Source: Liminaster sp017519885 (lineage in GTDB: Bacteria > Bacteroidota > Bacteroidia > Bacteroidales > UBA3663). From it: a stretch of DNA of 64,000 bases. The notes beneath the pieces were generated by a model, which was given only the letters and a program-made list of their open reading frames with translations, did not search any database and was not told the DNA's origin. The stretch spans positions 4,484-68,483 of the forward strand of contig JAFWRO010000055.1 of NCBI GenBank assembly GCA_017519885.1. Direction: 5' to 3'. The translations under genes and the position numbers were made by a program. Of the stretch, positions 17,054-25,898 are shown one piece after another (positions within the stretch are counted from its first letter, which is position 1; each line of letters starts with the position of its first letter).

Positions 17054-20000
17054 ATGACAAAGTCATTAGACATGAGAGCGCTTGCATTGACACTATTGAT
17101 GATGGTGTCAACTGCCCTGTATGCGCAAGTTACAGTGTCGGGCGTGGTGACAGAAACTACGGGAGATCCCGTCATCGGTTGTACGGTTCGCGAAAAAGGC
17201 ACGACCACCGGCACAATTACCGACATCGACGGCAACTACTCGATCCGAGTTTCGAGCGCCAACGCCACACTGCTGTTCACCTACGTCGGCATGGAGGACC
17301 AGGAGGTCAAGATTGCCGGACGCAAGACTGTGAATGTGGAAATGAAGAGCGACGATGAGTTGCTCGAAGAAGTTGTTGTAGTCGGCTACGGAACGATGAA
17401 GAAGTCGGACCTTGCTGGTGCATCGGTCACGATGGACGAATCGAAGATGAAAGGTTCGATCATCACCTCGCTCGACCAGTCGCTGCAAGGACGTGCCGCC
17501 GGTGTGCAGGCCACCCAGACGTCGGGTGCCCCAGGCTCCTCGTCGTCCATCCGTGTGCGTGGCACCGCCACCATCAACGCCAATGCCGAACCGCTGTACG
17601 TCATCGACGGCGTGATCGTGCAGAGCCAGGGTTCGTCGGGTGCCTCCTACGGCCTGGGCGATGCCCTGGGCAACGGTTCCGTTTCGACCATCTCTCCCAT
17701 TTCGACCATCAACCCTGCCGACATCGTCAGCATGGAGATCCTGAAAGACGCCTCGGCCACCGCCATCTACGGTGCACAGGGTGCCAACGGCGTGGTGCTC
17801 ATCACCACCAAGCGCGGACAGGCGGGCGACGCCAAGTTCAGCTACGACGGTATGGTGGCATGGAACCGCCAGACCAAACGCCTCGACATGATGAACCTGC
17901 GCGAGTTTGCACAATACTACAACGACCTTGTGGACCAGGGCGAATGTTCGGCCAACGCACAGTACAGCGACCCCTCGCTGCTCGGCCTGGGCACCAACTG
18001 GCAGGACGCCGTCTTCCAGACTGCATTGCAGCACCAGCATCAGGTGAGCGCACAGGGCGGTAACGACAAGGTGAAATACTTCGTCTCGGGCGGCTATATG
18101 GACCAGGACGGTACCATCATCGGCTCGGAGTTCGAACGTTTCTCATTCCGCACCAACATTGACGCACAGATGAAGTCGTGGCTCAAGATGGGCCTCAGCG
18201 TCAGCTACACCGACACCGACGAAAGCCTCAAGCTCGCCGACTCGGACCAGGGCCTCATCAACTACTCGCTCACCACCATCCCCAGCATCCCCATCTACGA
18301 CCTCGACGGCAACTATTCGAGCGTCAGCCAGGAAGGTTATACCAACCCCAACCCCATCGCCATGGCGCTGATGGACGACATCCTGCTGGCCCGCCAGAAA
18401 CTCACGGGCAACGTCTTCCTCGACATCCAGCTGATGAAGAAACTCACCTGGCACGCGGAGTACGACTGGGACCTCGGCTGGTCGAAAGGCGAGCGCTACA
18501 AGCCGACGGTGAACCTCGGCACCTGGACGCGCGACTCGAACACCAGTTCGGTGCAGAAGAACGCCAACAAGTTCTGGGCACTCAAGAACTACGTGACCTA
18601 CGCCGACAAGATCGGCGAGCATTCGTTCACCGCCATGGTCGGACAGGAAGCCTGGTCGAGCAACTGGGACTACGAGAACATCCAGAACACCAACCTGCCC
18701 AGCGACGAGGTGCACAACCCCGCCCTCGGCGACGGTACACCCTCCATCGGCTATGGCTTTGGCGAAAGTTCGATGGCCTCGTTCTTCGCACGCGGTACCT
18801 ATAACTACAACGACCGCTACCTTGCCACCTACACCTGGCGTTACGACGGATCGTCGAACTTCGGTCCGCGCAACCGCTGGGCCGCCTTCAACTCGTTTGC
18901 CCTCGCCTGGCGTTTCAGCCAGGAGAGCTTCATGAAGGACATCGACTGGATCAGCAACGGCAAGCTCCGTGTGGGCTGGGGACAGACCGGCAACTCGAAC
19001 ATCGGCGGCTACAAGTGGGGTGTCCCCCTTTCGATCATGAACACCGACTTCGGCAAATCCTATCGTCCCGCACAGGTCGCCAACACCGGCATCAAGTGGG
19101 AGAGCCAGGAACAATGGAACATCGGCCTCGACCTCAACCTGCTGCACGACCGCATCGGCCTCGTGGTCGAATGGTACAACAAGGAATCGAAGGACATGCT
19201 GATGCAGTTGCAGCTGCCTTCGTATATGGGTACTTCGGGCAATGGGTCATCCGCCCTTGCCGCACCTTACGGCAACTATGGCCAGATCCGCAACCGCGGC
19301 TGGGAGTTCACTCTCAATGCCCGCCCCGTAGTGACCAAGAATTTCGAATGGAGCACAGAAGTCACCCTTTCTCTCAACAACAATAAACTTGTTTCGCTGA
19401 ACGACGGCTCGGGCAATGCCACCCTCACCGGCTACGGACAGTGGTCGGACGTGGTCAGCCTTACCCAGGTGGGCGAGTCACTTTTCAGCTTCTACGGCTA
19501 CGTCACCGACGGCATCTACCAGAACCTTGAAGACCTTGAAACTTCGCCCAAGCCGAAAGCCTATACGTCGAACGGCGTCTTCAGCCGCACTTCGACCACC
19601 TGGGTCGGCGACGTCAAGTACAAGGACATCACCGGCGACGGCATCATCGACGAGAACGACCGCACCAACATCGGCTCGCCACTCCCGAAGTTCACCTTCG
19701 GCTGGAACCACACCTTCCGCTACAAGGACTTCGACCTGAACATCTTCATCAACGGTTCGTACGGCAACAAGGTCGCCAACTACATGGCGATGAAGCTCAC
19801 CCACATGAATTCGAGCTGGACCAACCAGCTGAAGGATGTCAACGACCGCGCCGTGCTCGAACCCATCGATGCTTCGATTGACTACTCCGCCGGCCGCGAC
19901 ATCAACGGTGTGACCGTATGGCACTGGTATGACGACATCACCAACGTCCAAGTAAAGAACAGCGGAACCAACACTCCGCGTGCCACCCTCAACGACCCGA

Positions 20001-20284
20001 ACGATAACGACCGTTTCAGCGACCGCTACATCGAAGACGGTTCGTACATCCGTCTGAAGAACATCGCCCTGGGCTACACCTTCCCGAAGAAGATGATCCG
20101 TCGGCTCAGGCTCGACAACCTCCGCATCTATGGCAACATCCAGAACCTTGTGACGCTGACCAAATACACCGGCTACGACCCCGAGGTGGGCGTTTCGCCT
20201 GCCAGCGCCAACGTGATGGGTCTGGACAACGGACGCTATCCTTCGCCAACAACCTACTCCGTAGGCCTTAGCATCGGCTTCTAA
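17054..20284 (+). CDS. SusC/RagA-family TonB-dependent transporter of the mannan locus
   Basis: A 1076-residue outer-membrane barrel with a signal peptide ending near ALYAQ. It has a carboxypeptidase-regulatory-like domain (VTVSGVVTETTGDPVIGCTV), the VVVVGYGTMKKSDLAGA signature, a plug (PLYVIDGVIVQ, MEILKDASATAIYGAQGANG) and a final strand ending SVGLSIGF. No STN domain is present. It is followed at once by the susD-like gene and then by surface glycan-binding proteins, a GH26 mannanase and intracellular mannobiose enzymes. I infer that it imports mannan oligosaccharides. The divergent gene is the CxxCH lipoprotein, 215 bp away. Confidence 0.95.
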   Translation: MTKSLDMRALALTLLMMVSTALYAQVTVSGVVTETTGDPVIGCTVREKGTTTGTITDIDGNYSIRVSSANATLLFTYVGMEDQEVKIAGRKTVNVEMKSDDELLEEVVVVGYGTMKKSDLAGASVTMDESKMKGSIITSLDQSLQGRAAGVQATQTSGAPGSSSSIRVRGTATINANAEPLYVIDGVIVQSQGSSGASYGLGDALGNGSVSTISPISTINPADIVSMEILKDASATAIYGAQGANGVVLITTKRGQAGDAKFSYDGMVAWNRQTKRLDMMNLREFAQYYNDLVDQGECSANAQYSDPSLLGLGTNWQDAVFQTALQHQHQVSAQGGNDKVKYFVSGGYMDQDGTIIGSEFERFSFRTNIDAQMKSWLKMGLSVSYTDTDESLKLADSDQGLINYSLTTIPSIPIYDLDGNYSSVSQEGYTNPNPIAMALMDDILLARQKLTGNVFLDIQLMKKLTWHAEYDWDLGWSKGERYKPTVNLGTWTRDSNTSSVQKNANKFWALKNYVTYADKIGEHSFTAMVGQEAWSSNWDYENIQNTNLPSDEVHNPALGDGTPSIGYGFGESSMASFFARGTYNYNDRYLATYTWRYDGSSNFGPRNRWAAFNSFALAWRFSQESFMKDIDWISNGKLRVGWGQTGNSNIGGYKWGVPLSIMNTDFGKSYRPAQVANTGIKWESQEQWNIGLDLNLLHDRIGLVVEWYNKESKDMLMQLQLPSYMGTSGNGSSALAAPYGNYGQIRNRGWEFTLNARPVVTKNFEWSTEVTLSLNNNKLVSLNDGSGNATLTGYGQWSDVVSLTQVGESLFSFYGYVTDGIYQNLEDLETSPKPKAYTSNGVFSRTSTTWVGDVKYKDITGDGIIDENDRTNIGSPLPKFTFGWNHTFRYKDFDLNIFINGSYGNKVANYMAMKLTHMNSSWTNQLKDVNDRAVLEPIDASIDYSAGRDINGVTVWHWYDDITNVQVKNSGTNTPRATLNDPNDNDRFSDRYIEDGSYIRLKNIALGYTFPKKMIRRLRLDNLRIYGNIQNLVTLTKYTGYDPEVGVSPASANVMGLDNGRYPSPTTYSVGLSIGF

Positions 20285-20311
20285 ATGTATCAATACAAAA
20301 CACATCGTATT

Positions 20312-22090
20312 ATGAAATATACATTATATAAATATATAGCTTTGGCCGCCTTGATCATTGGAGGAATGTCGTCGTGCGATGATTTCCTCGACAAGCCGAC
20401 CAAGGACGCCTACAACGCCGACAACTATTACCAGACCGACGACCAGTGCATTGCAGGTGTCAACTACCTGTACAACTCCCCTTGGTATGATTTCCAGCGC
20501 GGCTTCTTCAAGGTAGGTGAAGGCCTTTCGGGCAACCTCTACATGGGCAACAGCCCCTATCTCAAATTCACGGTCAACGGTTCGGACGAAGACCTCATTA
20601 ATATGTCCTACTCCCTTTGGGCCGTCATCGGACACAGCAACACCGTCTATAACAGCATCAAGGCCTCGACGGGCAACATCTCCGAGAGCGTTCGCAACCA
20701 GTGCCTGGGCGAATGTCTCGCATGGAAGGCCATGGCATACTTCTACCTCGTGCGCAGCTTCGGCGAAGTACCTATCGTGCACAACAATGCCGAGTCGCTC
20801 AATGCCGGTGACTACAACACCTATCCCAAGGTGAAGCGCGCCGACGTCTATGAGTACATCCTCCTGACGCTCGAAAAGGCCATGGAACTTCTTCCCGAAA
20901 CCAATGCACCAGGTCGTATCGACCGCTATTGCGCCGAGGCTCTGTTGGCAAAGACCTACCTGTCGATGGCCGGCATTTCGGGTGAACTCAACCAAGGTTA
21001 CCTCGACCAAGCCGCCGCTCACGCCCTCCACGTCATCGAGAACTCGGGCCGCACGCTCATGGAGAATTTCAGCGACATCTATCGTCTTGCCAACAACAAG
21101 TGTCAGGAGAGCCTCTATGCCTGGCGTTGGACCGCCAACGGAAACGTCTGGACCGCACAGAACACCTTGCAGTCGGACCTTGGCATGACGGGCTTTGACG
21201 AATTTGGTGACTGCTGGGGCGACTGGACTTCCCCGTCAGTTGATTTGCAGGAGGCCTTTGGCGTGAAACTTCTCGAACAGACTCCCGACTCCTGGATCAA
21301 TTCCACCGATACCCGCCTCAAAGCCACGATGATGCTGCCCGGCTTCAAGTACGATTACTTCTGGCAGGACAAGGGCGGTTTCGACTACCTGCGCTTCATC
21401 TATGATGACACCTTCTATGCCAGCTGCCGTGGCGAACTCGCCTCTTCGACCGGCGCCAACGTCGTGAAGCATCTTTACGGCGATGCCTACGACCATCAGC
21501 AGGGTGCCGGCCATTCCGCCGCCTACATGTACAACTCCCTGGCCACCCACATCCTCCGTCTGTCGGAAGTTTATCTCATCTATGCCGAAGCCAAGCTCCC
21601 CGCTTCGCAGGGCATCGATGCCACCACCTCCGACCCCAAAGCCGTGGAATGCTTCAACGCCGTGCATCAGCGCGCCGTTCCTTCCGCTACGCCCGTCACA
21701 AGTTTCAGCTGGATGGACATCTGGAAAGAGCGTCGTCTGGAGTTTGCCCTCGAAGGCGACCGCTGGTATGACTTCGTGCGCGTAAGCTACTGGAATCCAG
21801 CCTTTGCCATCAGCCAGCTCAAGGGTCAGAAGCGTAATTCAATGTGGGGCCTCAATGACCTCTACTTGGGTTATTACAGCAATGGCAGCTGGAATGTCAC
21901 CACCAGCATGGGCTATGACGAAAACACAGCCGAACCTTACGTCGAAGGCCTGATGAAGCGCGATCCCGATACTGGCAAGAACTACTTCTATCTGCCTTTC
22001 CCGACCGAAGACGTGACCTTCAATCCCAATCTTGGCTCCAACGTGGATGGCCAGCATGTGGACATTCGCGCCACCTACTCTTACGAATAG
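20312..22090 (+). CDS. SusD/RagB-family lipoprotein of the mannan locus
   Basis: A 592-residue surface lipoprotein, partner of the SusC just upstream. The lipobox is MSSC followed by DDFLDKPTKD. SusD features include LGECLAWKAMAYFYLVRSFG, YCAEALLAKTYLSMAGISGE and the C-terminal WKERRLEFALEGDRWYDFVR. An ATG at 20285 directly after the susC stop is in frame, but the ATG at 20312 gives a proper lipoprotein signal (MKYTLYKYIALAALI) and leaves room for a leader, so I prefer it. Confidence 0.93.
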   Translation: MKYTLYKYIALAALIIGGMSSCDDFLDKPTKDAYNADNYYQTDDQCIAGVNYLYNSPWYDFQRGFFKVGEGLSGNLYMGNSPYLKFTVNGSDEDLINMSYSLWAVIGHSNTVYNSIKASTGNISESVRNQCLGECLAWKAMAYFYLVRSFGEVPIVHNNAESLNAGDYNTYPKVKRADVYEYILLTLEKAMELLPETNAPGRIDRYCAEALLAKTYLSMAGISGELNQGYLDQAAAHALHVIENSGRTLMENFSDIYRLANNKCQESLYAWRWTANGNVWTAQNTLQSDLGMTGFDEFGDCWGDWTSPSVDLQEAFGVKLLEQTPDSWINSTDTRLKATMMLPGFKYDYFWQDKGGFDYLRFIYDDTFYASCRGELASSTGANVVKHLYGDAYDHQQGAGHSAAYMYNSLATHILRLSEVYLIYAEAKLPASQGIDATTSDPKAVECFNAVHQRAVPSATPVTSFSWMDIWKERRLEFALEGDRWYDFVRVSYWNPAFAISQLKGQKRNSMWGLNDLYLGYYSNGSWNVTTSMGYDENTAEPYVEGLMKRDPDTGKNYFYLPFPTEDVTFNPNLGSNVDGQHVDIRATYSYE

Positions 22091-22112
22091 TCATTGAAAA
22101 AGAAATACAACA

Positions 22113-23501
22113 ATGAATACACAATATAAATCCATCATATGGGGCCTCATCGGCACGACTGCCCTTTTCGCAATGAGCAGTTGCGATGACACCCCGGATG
22201 CCTACGAAGTGGCAGGAGGCACGCCTACCGTCGATTACATCCGCTGCCTTTCGAGCGAAATCAAGGGCAACAACGATGACGCCAACACCCTCTACACCAA
22301 CGGCCAACTCGTCACCAGCGCCTCGCCCCAGGCCGTGCTCTGCCTCGTGGGCTCCAACCTGCGTTCGGTCTATGAGATGTACTTCAACGACAAGAAGGCC
22401 ATCCTCAATTCGAGCTACATCACCGACAATACCCTCATCGTTTCGGTGCCCAGCTCCGTTCCTTCCCTGGTGACCGACAAGATTTACATGATCACCAAGA
22501 ACCAGGATACCGTCAGCTATGACTTTTCGGTAGTCATCCCGGCTCCACAGCTTTCGGCCATGAGTTGCGAATATGCAGCCGTCGGCGACGAAGTGACCTT
22601 CACGGGCAACTACATGGTCGATGATCCCAACGTACCGCTGACCGTTACCTTCCGTGATGCCGATGGCAAGGCCATTGAAGCACACATCAAATCCATTGCC
22701 GAAGACTACACCTCGTGTGTGGCTATCGTTCCCGAAGGTGCTGCCGAAGGTCCCGTTTCGATGACGTCCATCTATGGCACGACGGCTTCCTCGTTCCGCT
22801 ATCTCGACACCCGTGGCATGCTCTTCGACTTCGACGACATCGTACGTTCGAATCACGGCTGGCACGCACAGACCATCACCACCGACGAGACAGCCATCAA
22901 GGGCAACTTCCTGCAATTCGGCACGGGAGATGCTGCCTTGGCAGGAAGCGGTGACACATGGGATGATTCGCACTTCCACTTCGAATACTGGGCAGGCAAC
23001 TGGGCTGACCCCGAGACCTATGCTACCGAAGACTGCGTACGTCTGAACGATGTGGTTGACTTCTCCGACTTTGCCAACATGGCGGTCAAGTTCGAACTGC
23101 TCATCCCTTCGGATTATCCTTGGAGCGCTTGCGCCATGCAAATCATCTTCTCGGGTGTTAACCTCGTCTCGAACGGCAATGCCGGAGCCACCGACATCTA
23201 TGGCAACAAACTTGGAGGCTGCAACAACACCTATTTCCACGACGACGCCATCTCGCTGCCACGTGCCCTCTATCGTCCCTGGACCAGCACCGGTTCCTTC
23301 GATACGGGTGACAAGTGGATCACCGTTTCGATGCCCATCGCCTCGCAGTTCATCTACTATTGGGATGGCAGCGCAGCATCAGGCAGCCTCAATGCCGAAT
23401 CGTTCGCCAACCTGGAACTCTTCGTTTCGGCAGGTGGCGTGGCAGGCACCGACTGCACACCTATCATGAAGATTGACAACATCCGTGTCGTACCGAACTA
23501 A
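22113..23501 (+). CDS. Surface glycan-binding lipoprotein (SGBP type, TIG plus C-terminal binding domain)
   Basis: A 462-residue lipoprotein (lipobox MSSC, then DDTPDAYE, an acidic export-type start). Residues about 35-220 hold two IPT/TIG-like beta domains (PQAVLCLVGSNLRSVYEMYF; VGDEVTFTGNYMVDDPNVPL). The remaining half, from LDTRGMLFDFDD to the end, resembles the C-terminal binding domain of surface glycan-binding proteins such as the B-type SGBP of xyloglucan loci, with GWHAQTI, FHFEYWAGNW and MKIDNIRVVP. Position directly after susCD supports capture of polymer at the cell surface, here probably mannan. It has no catalytic motifs. Confidence 0.82.
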   Translation: MNTQYKSIIWGLIGTTALFAMSSCDDTPDAYEVAGGTPTVDYIRCLSSEIKGNNDDANTLYTNGQLVTSASPQAVLCLVGSNLRSVYEMYFNDKKAILNSSYITDNTLIVSVPSSVPSLVTDKIYMITKNQDTVSYDFSVVIPAPQLSAMSCEYAAVGDEVTFTGNYMVDDPNVPLTVTFRDADGKAIEAHIKSIAEDYTSCVAIVPEGAAEGPVSMTSIYGTTASSFRYLDTRGMLFDFDDIVRSNHGWHAQTITTDETAIKGNFLQFGTGDAALAGSGDTWDDSHFHFEYWAGNWADPETYATEDCVRLNDVVDFSDFANMAVKFELLIPSDYPWSACAMQIIFSGVNLVSNGNAGATDIYGNKLGGCNNTYFHDDAISLPRALYRPWTSTGSFDTGDKWITVSMPIASQFIYYWDGSAASGSLNAESFANLELFVSAGGVAGTDCTPIMKIDNIRVVPN

Positions 23502-23516
23502 TAAAGCACAAGTATT

Positions 23517-25874
23517 ATGAAAAAACTACTATATGTTCTGACAGCCCTCTGCACATTGCTGTTCACGGCAGTCTCCTGTTCGGAGGACAACCAGCTCGAC
23601 ACCAATCAATACAAGGGAGGCGTTTCGCTCAACGCTTTCGGCCCCAGTCCCGTAGCCCGTGGCGGACAGATCCGCTTCGTGGGCAGCGGTCTCAACCAGA
23701 TCACCAGTGTCGTTTTCCCTGGCAATGTTGTTGTGAATGACATCAACGTCATCAGCGAAAACAGCATTATGGTCACCGTGCCCAAGGACGGACCGGAAGT
23801 GGGCCGCATCGAGCTCAAATATGCAGGTGGAAGTCTCTTCACCGAGAGCGACATCACCTACACCGAGCCCATCAGCATCGACAAACTCACACCTGCAAAA
23901 GTGAAGGCGGGCGACCTGCTCACCATCGAGGGTGACTACCTCAACCTCATGAATGCAGTAGTCTTCGCCGTGGGCGACACCATTTTCGAAAATCAGTTCC
24001 AGGAGCATTCGCGCTACAAGATTGCCCTTTTCGTGCCCGAAACGGCACAGACGGGACGTGTGGCCGTCAGCGATGGCGAACAGGTGGTCGAAAGCGAGGA
24101 GAACCTCATCGTCACTCTTCCTGCAGTCAGCGAGATAGCCAACCTCACTGGCAAGAAGCCCGGCGATGTCATCACCATCAAGGGCTCCGATTTCGACCTC
24201 ATCCGCCAGCTAAAGGTGGCCGATATCGACACTGAGTTCAATATCAACAGCGAAGCTACCGAACTCACCTTCACTCTGCCCGACAACACGCCCGACGCAG
24301 CCGCCATCAGCGTCTATCCTGCTTCGGAGGTGGAAGTCATCATCGCCTACATCGGCATGCAGCTGCCCACCGAGCTCGTGGCCACTCCAGCCACTGGCTT
24401 GCGCAGCGGCTCGACGATCGTCATCACCGGCAAGGATCTCGACGTGGTGAGCAGCGCCCTCTTCCCCAACGTCGCCGATGCCGTAGTTCCCGAAGAGCAG
24501 TCGTCCACCTCGCTGCAACTGACCGTGCCCGAAGGCACACAGAGCGGCGAACTGACACTCGTCTGCAAGAGCGGAGCCACCCAGACCATCGCCATCGAGA
24601 CGGCCAAGCCTGAGCTCACCGCCTACAATCCCACACTTGTCTCGGCAGGCAGCGACCTCACCATCACGGGCCGCAATCTCGACCTCATCAGCAAGATCAC
24701 GTTTGCAGAGGGTTGTGAAGTGAGCAGCTTCGTCGCTCAAACGGAGAACGAGATTGTCGTCACTGTGCCCGTTACGGCTGTTACTGGAGCCGTGGGCATC
24801 ACCATGAGCAATGGCGAGACCGTCACCTTCGCCGACCTCGACGTCGATTCGCCCGTCTTCTGCTTCATTCCCGAAATGCCGGGCGATGACGTGGAGCTCA
24901 AGGCAGGCAAGATGTTCAGCGTGGCCGTGGTCAATGGCGACAAGCTCACTGGCGTGCAGATCGACGGCATCGACTGCCAGTACATCTTCGTCGATGACGA
25001 GCTCTATATCCGCATCCCCGAGACAGCAGGGCGCTCGTCAGTGCTGAAGCTCATCTCTTCGAACGGCGAAGTGGAGTATCCGCTGAGTGTCATCCCCAAC
25101 ACCGAAATGACCTTCGTCATCTGGACAGGAGCCGTCAAGCTGGATGCCTGGAGCTTCAACTGGGAGTTCGGAAAGAACGTACATTCCGAGGGCGAAAGTG
25201 CCACTGCCTTTAAAGACATGGGGCTGCAGGCGGGCGACGTCATCCGCATCTGGGTCACCAACTTCAACGACTGGTGGCAGATACAGTTCTTCGACGGCCA
25301 TTGGGGCGCCATGGAGGAGATTGGTGTGGCTACCGGTCTCAATAACGGCAACAACATCAACTCGGGCATCTGTGACATCAGCAATGGTTACATCGAGATT
25401 CCCGCCACCCAGAAAATGGTCGAACTGCTCACTACCCTTACCGACTGGGGCTGCTGCCTGATCATGCAGGGCGAAGGCCTCATCATCAACAAGATTGACG
25501 TGAAGCGCACCATCAGCCTTGAGACAGTACTGTGGAAGGGTGAAGCCGTGGCCGACGCTTGGGCCAACCAGCCTACGTTCTTCAGCGACGGCGGTGCCGA
25601 ACTGGCCGAAGCCGGTGTCAAGGCCGGACAGACTATGCGCTTCTACATCACACCGCTCGCCGACGAATGGGAACTGCAGATCGTAGAAGGCCATTGGGGC
25701 CCGACGTATGTAGCATTCAAATCGAGTGAGTGGGACCTTGCCGCCAACAACGGAGCCGTCTCGTTCAAGCTCACCCAAGAGATGCTCGACGCAGCCTTCA
25801 CGGCACAAAACTGGGGTGGCGTATTCATCGCCAACGGCAACCACACCGTCATCACCAAGATTACAGTCGAATAA
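23517..25874 (+). CDS. Multi-TIG surface lipoprotein with two C-terminal carbohydrate-binding-like modules
   Basis: A 785-residue lipoprotein (AVSC, then SEDNQLD, an acidic export-type start). Residues about 30-450 form a series of IPT/TIG domains, marked by repeated G-D-x-L-T-I-x-G phrases (VKAGDLLTIEGDYLNLM, KPGDVITIKGSDFD, RSGSTIVITGKDLD, SAGSDLTITGRNLD). Two modules of about 120 residues follow, starting near residues 531 and 668 (TFVIWTGAVKLDAW; ETVLWKGEAVADAW). They share EGHWG/DGHWG and end in LIMQGEGLIINKI or FIANGNHTVITKI. They resemble the modules inside the neighbouring GH26 enzyme. The TIG chain probably holds two binding modules away from the cell surface. Confidence 0.82.
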   Translation: MKKLLYVLTALCTLLFTAVSCSEDNQLDTNQYKGGVSLNAFGPSPVARGGQIRFVGSGLNQITSVVFPGNVVVNDINVISENSIMVTVPKDGPEVGRIELKYAGGSLFTESDITYTEPISIDKLTPAKVKAGDLLTIEGDYLNLMNAVVFAVGDTIFENQFQEHSRYKIALFVPETAQTGRVAVSDGEQVVESEENLIVTLPAVSEIANLTGKKPGDVITIKGSDFDLIRQLKVADIDTEFNINSEATELTFTLPDNTPDAAAISVYPASEVEVIIAYIGMQLPTELVATPATGLRSGSTIVITGKDLDVVSSALFPNVADAVVPEEQSSTSLQLTVPEGTQSGELTLVCKSGATQTIAIETAKPELTAYNPTLVSAGSDLTITGRNLDLISKITFAEGCEVSSFVAQTENEIVVTVPVTAVTGAVGITMSNGETVTFADLDVDSPVFCFIPEMPGDDVELKAGKMFSVAVVNGDKLTGVQIDGIDCQYIFVDDELYIRIPETAGRSSVLKLISSNGEVEYPLSVIPNTEMTFVIWTGAVKLDAWSFNWEFGKNVHSEGESATAFKDMGLQAGDVIRIWVTNFNDWWQIQFFDGHWGAMEEIGVATGLNNGNNINSGICDISNGYIEIPATQKMVELLTTLTDWGCCLIMQGEGLIINKIDVKRTISLETVLWKGEAVADAWANQPTFFSDGGAELAEAGVKAGQTMRFYITPLADEWELQIVEGHWGPTYVAFKSSEWDLAANNGAVSFKLTQEMLDAAFTAQNWGGVFIANGNHTVITKITVE

Positions 25875-25898
25875 CTACAAGATTAGATTTCGCACGAT

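Noticed and set aside
20285..20311. Earlier start for the second SusD
   Set aside because: The ATG directly abuts the susC stop and adds nine residues before a complete lipoprotein signal.
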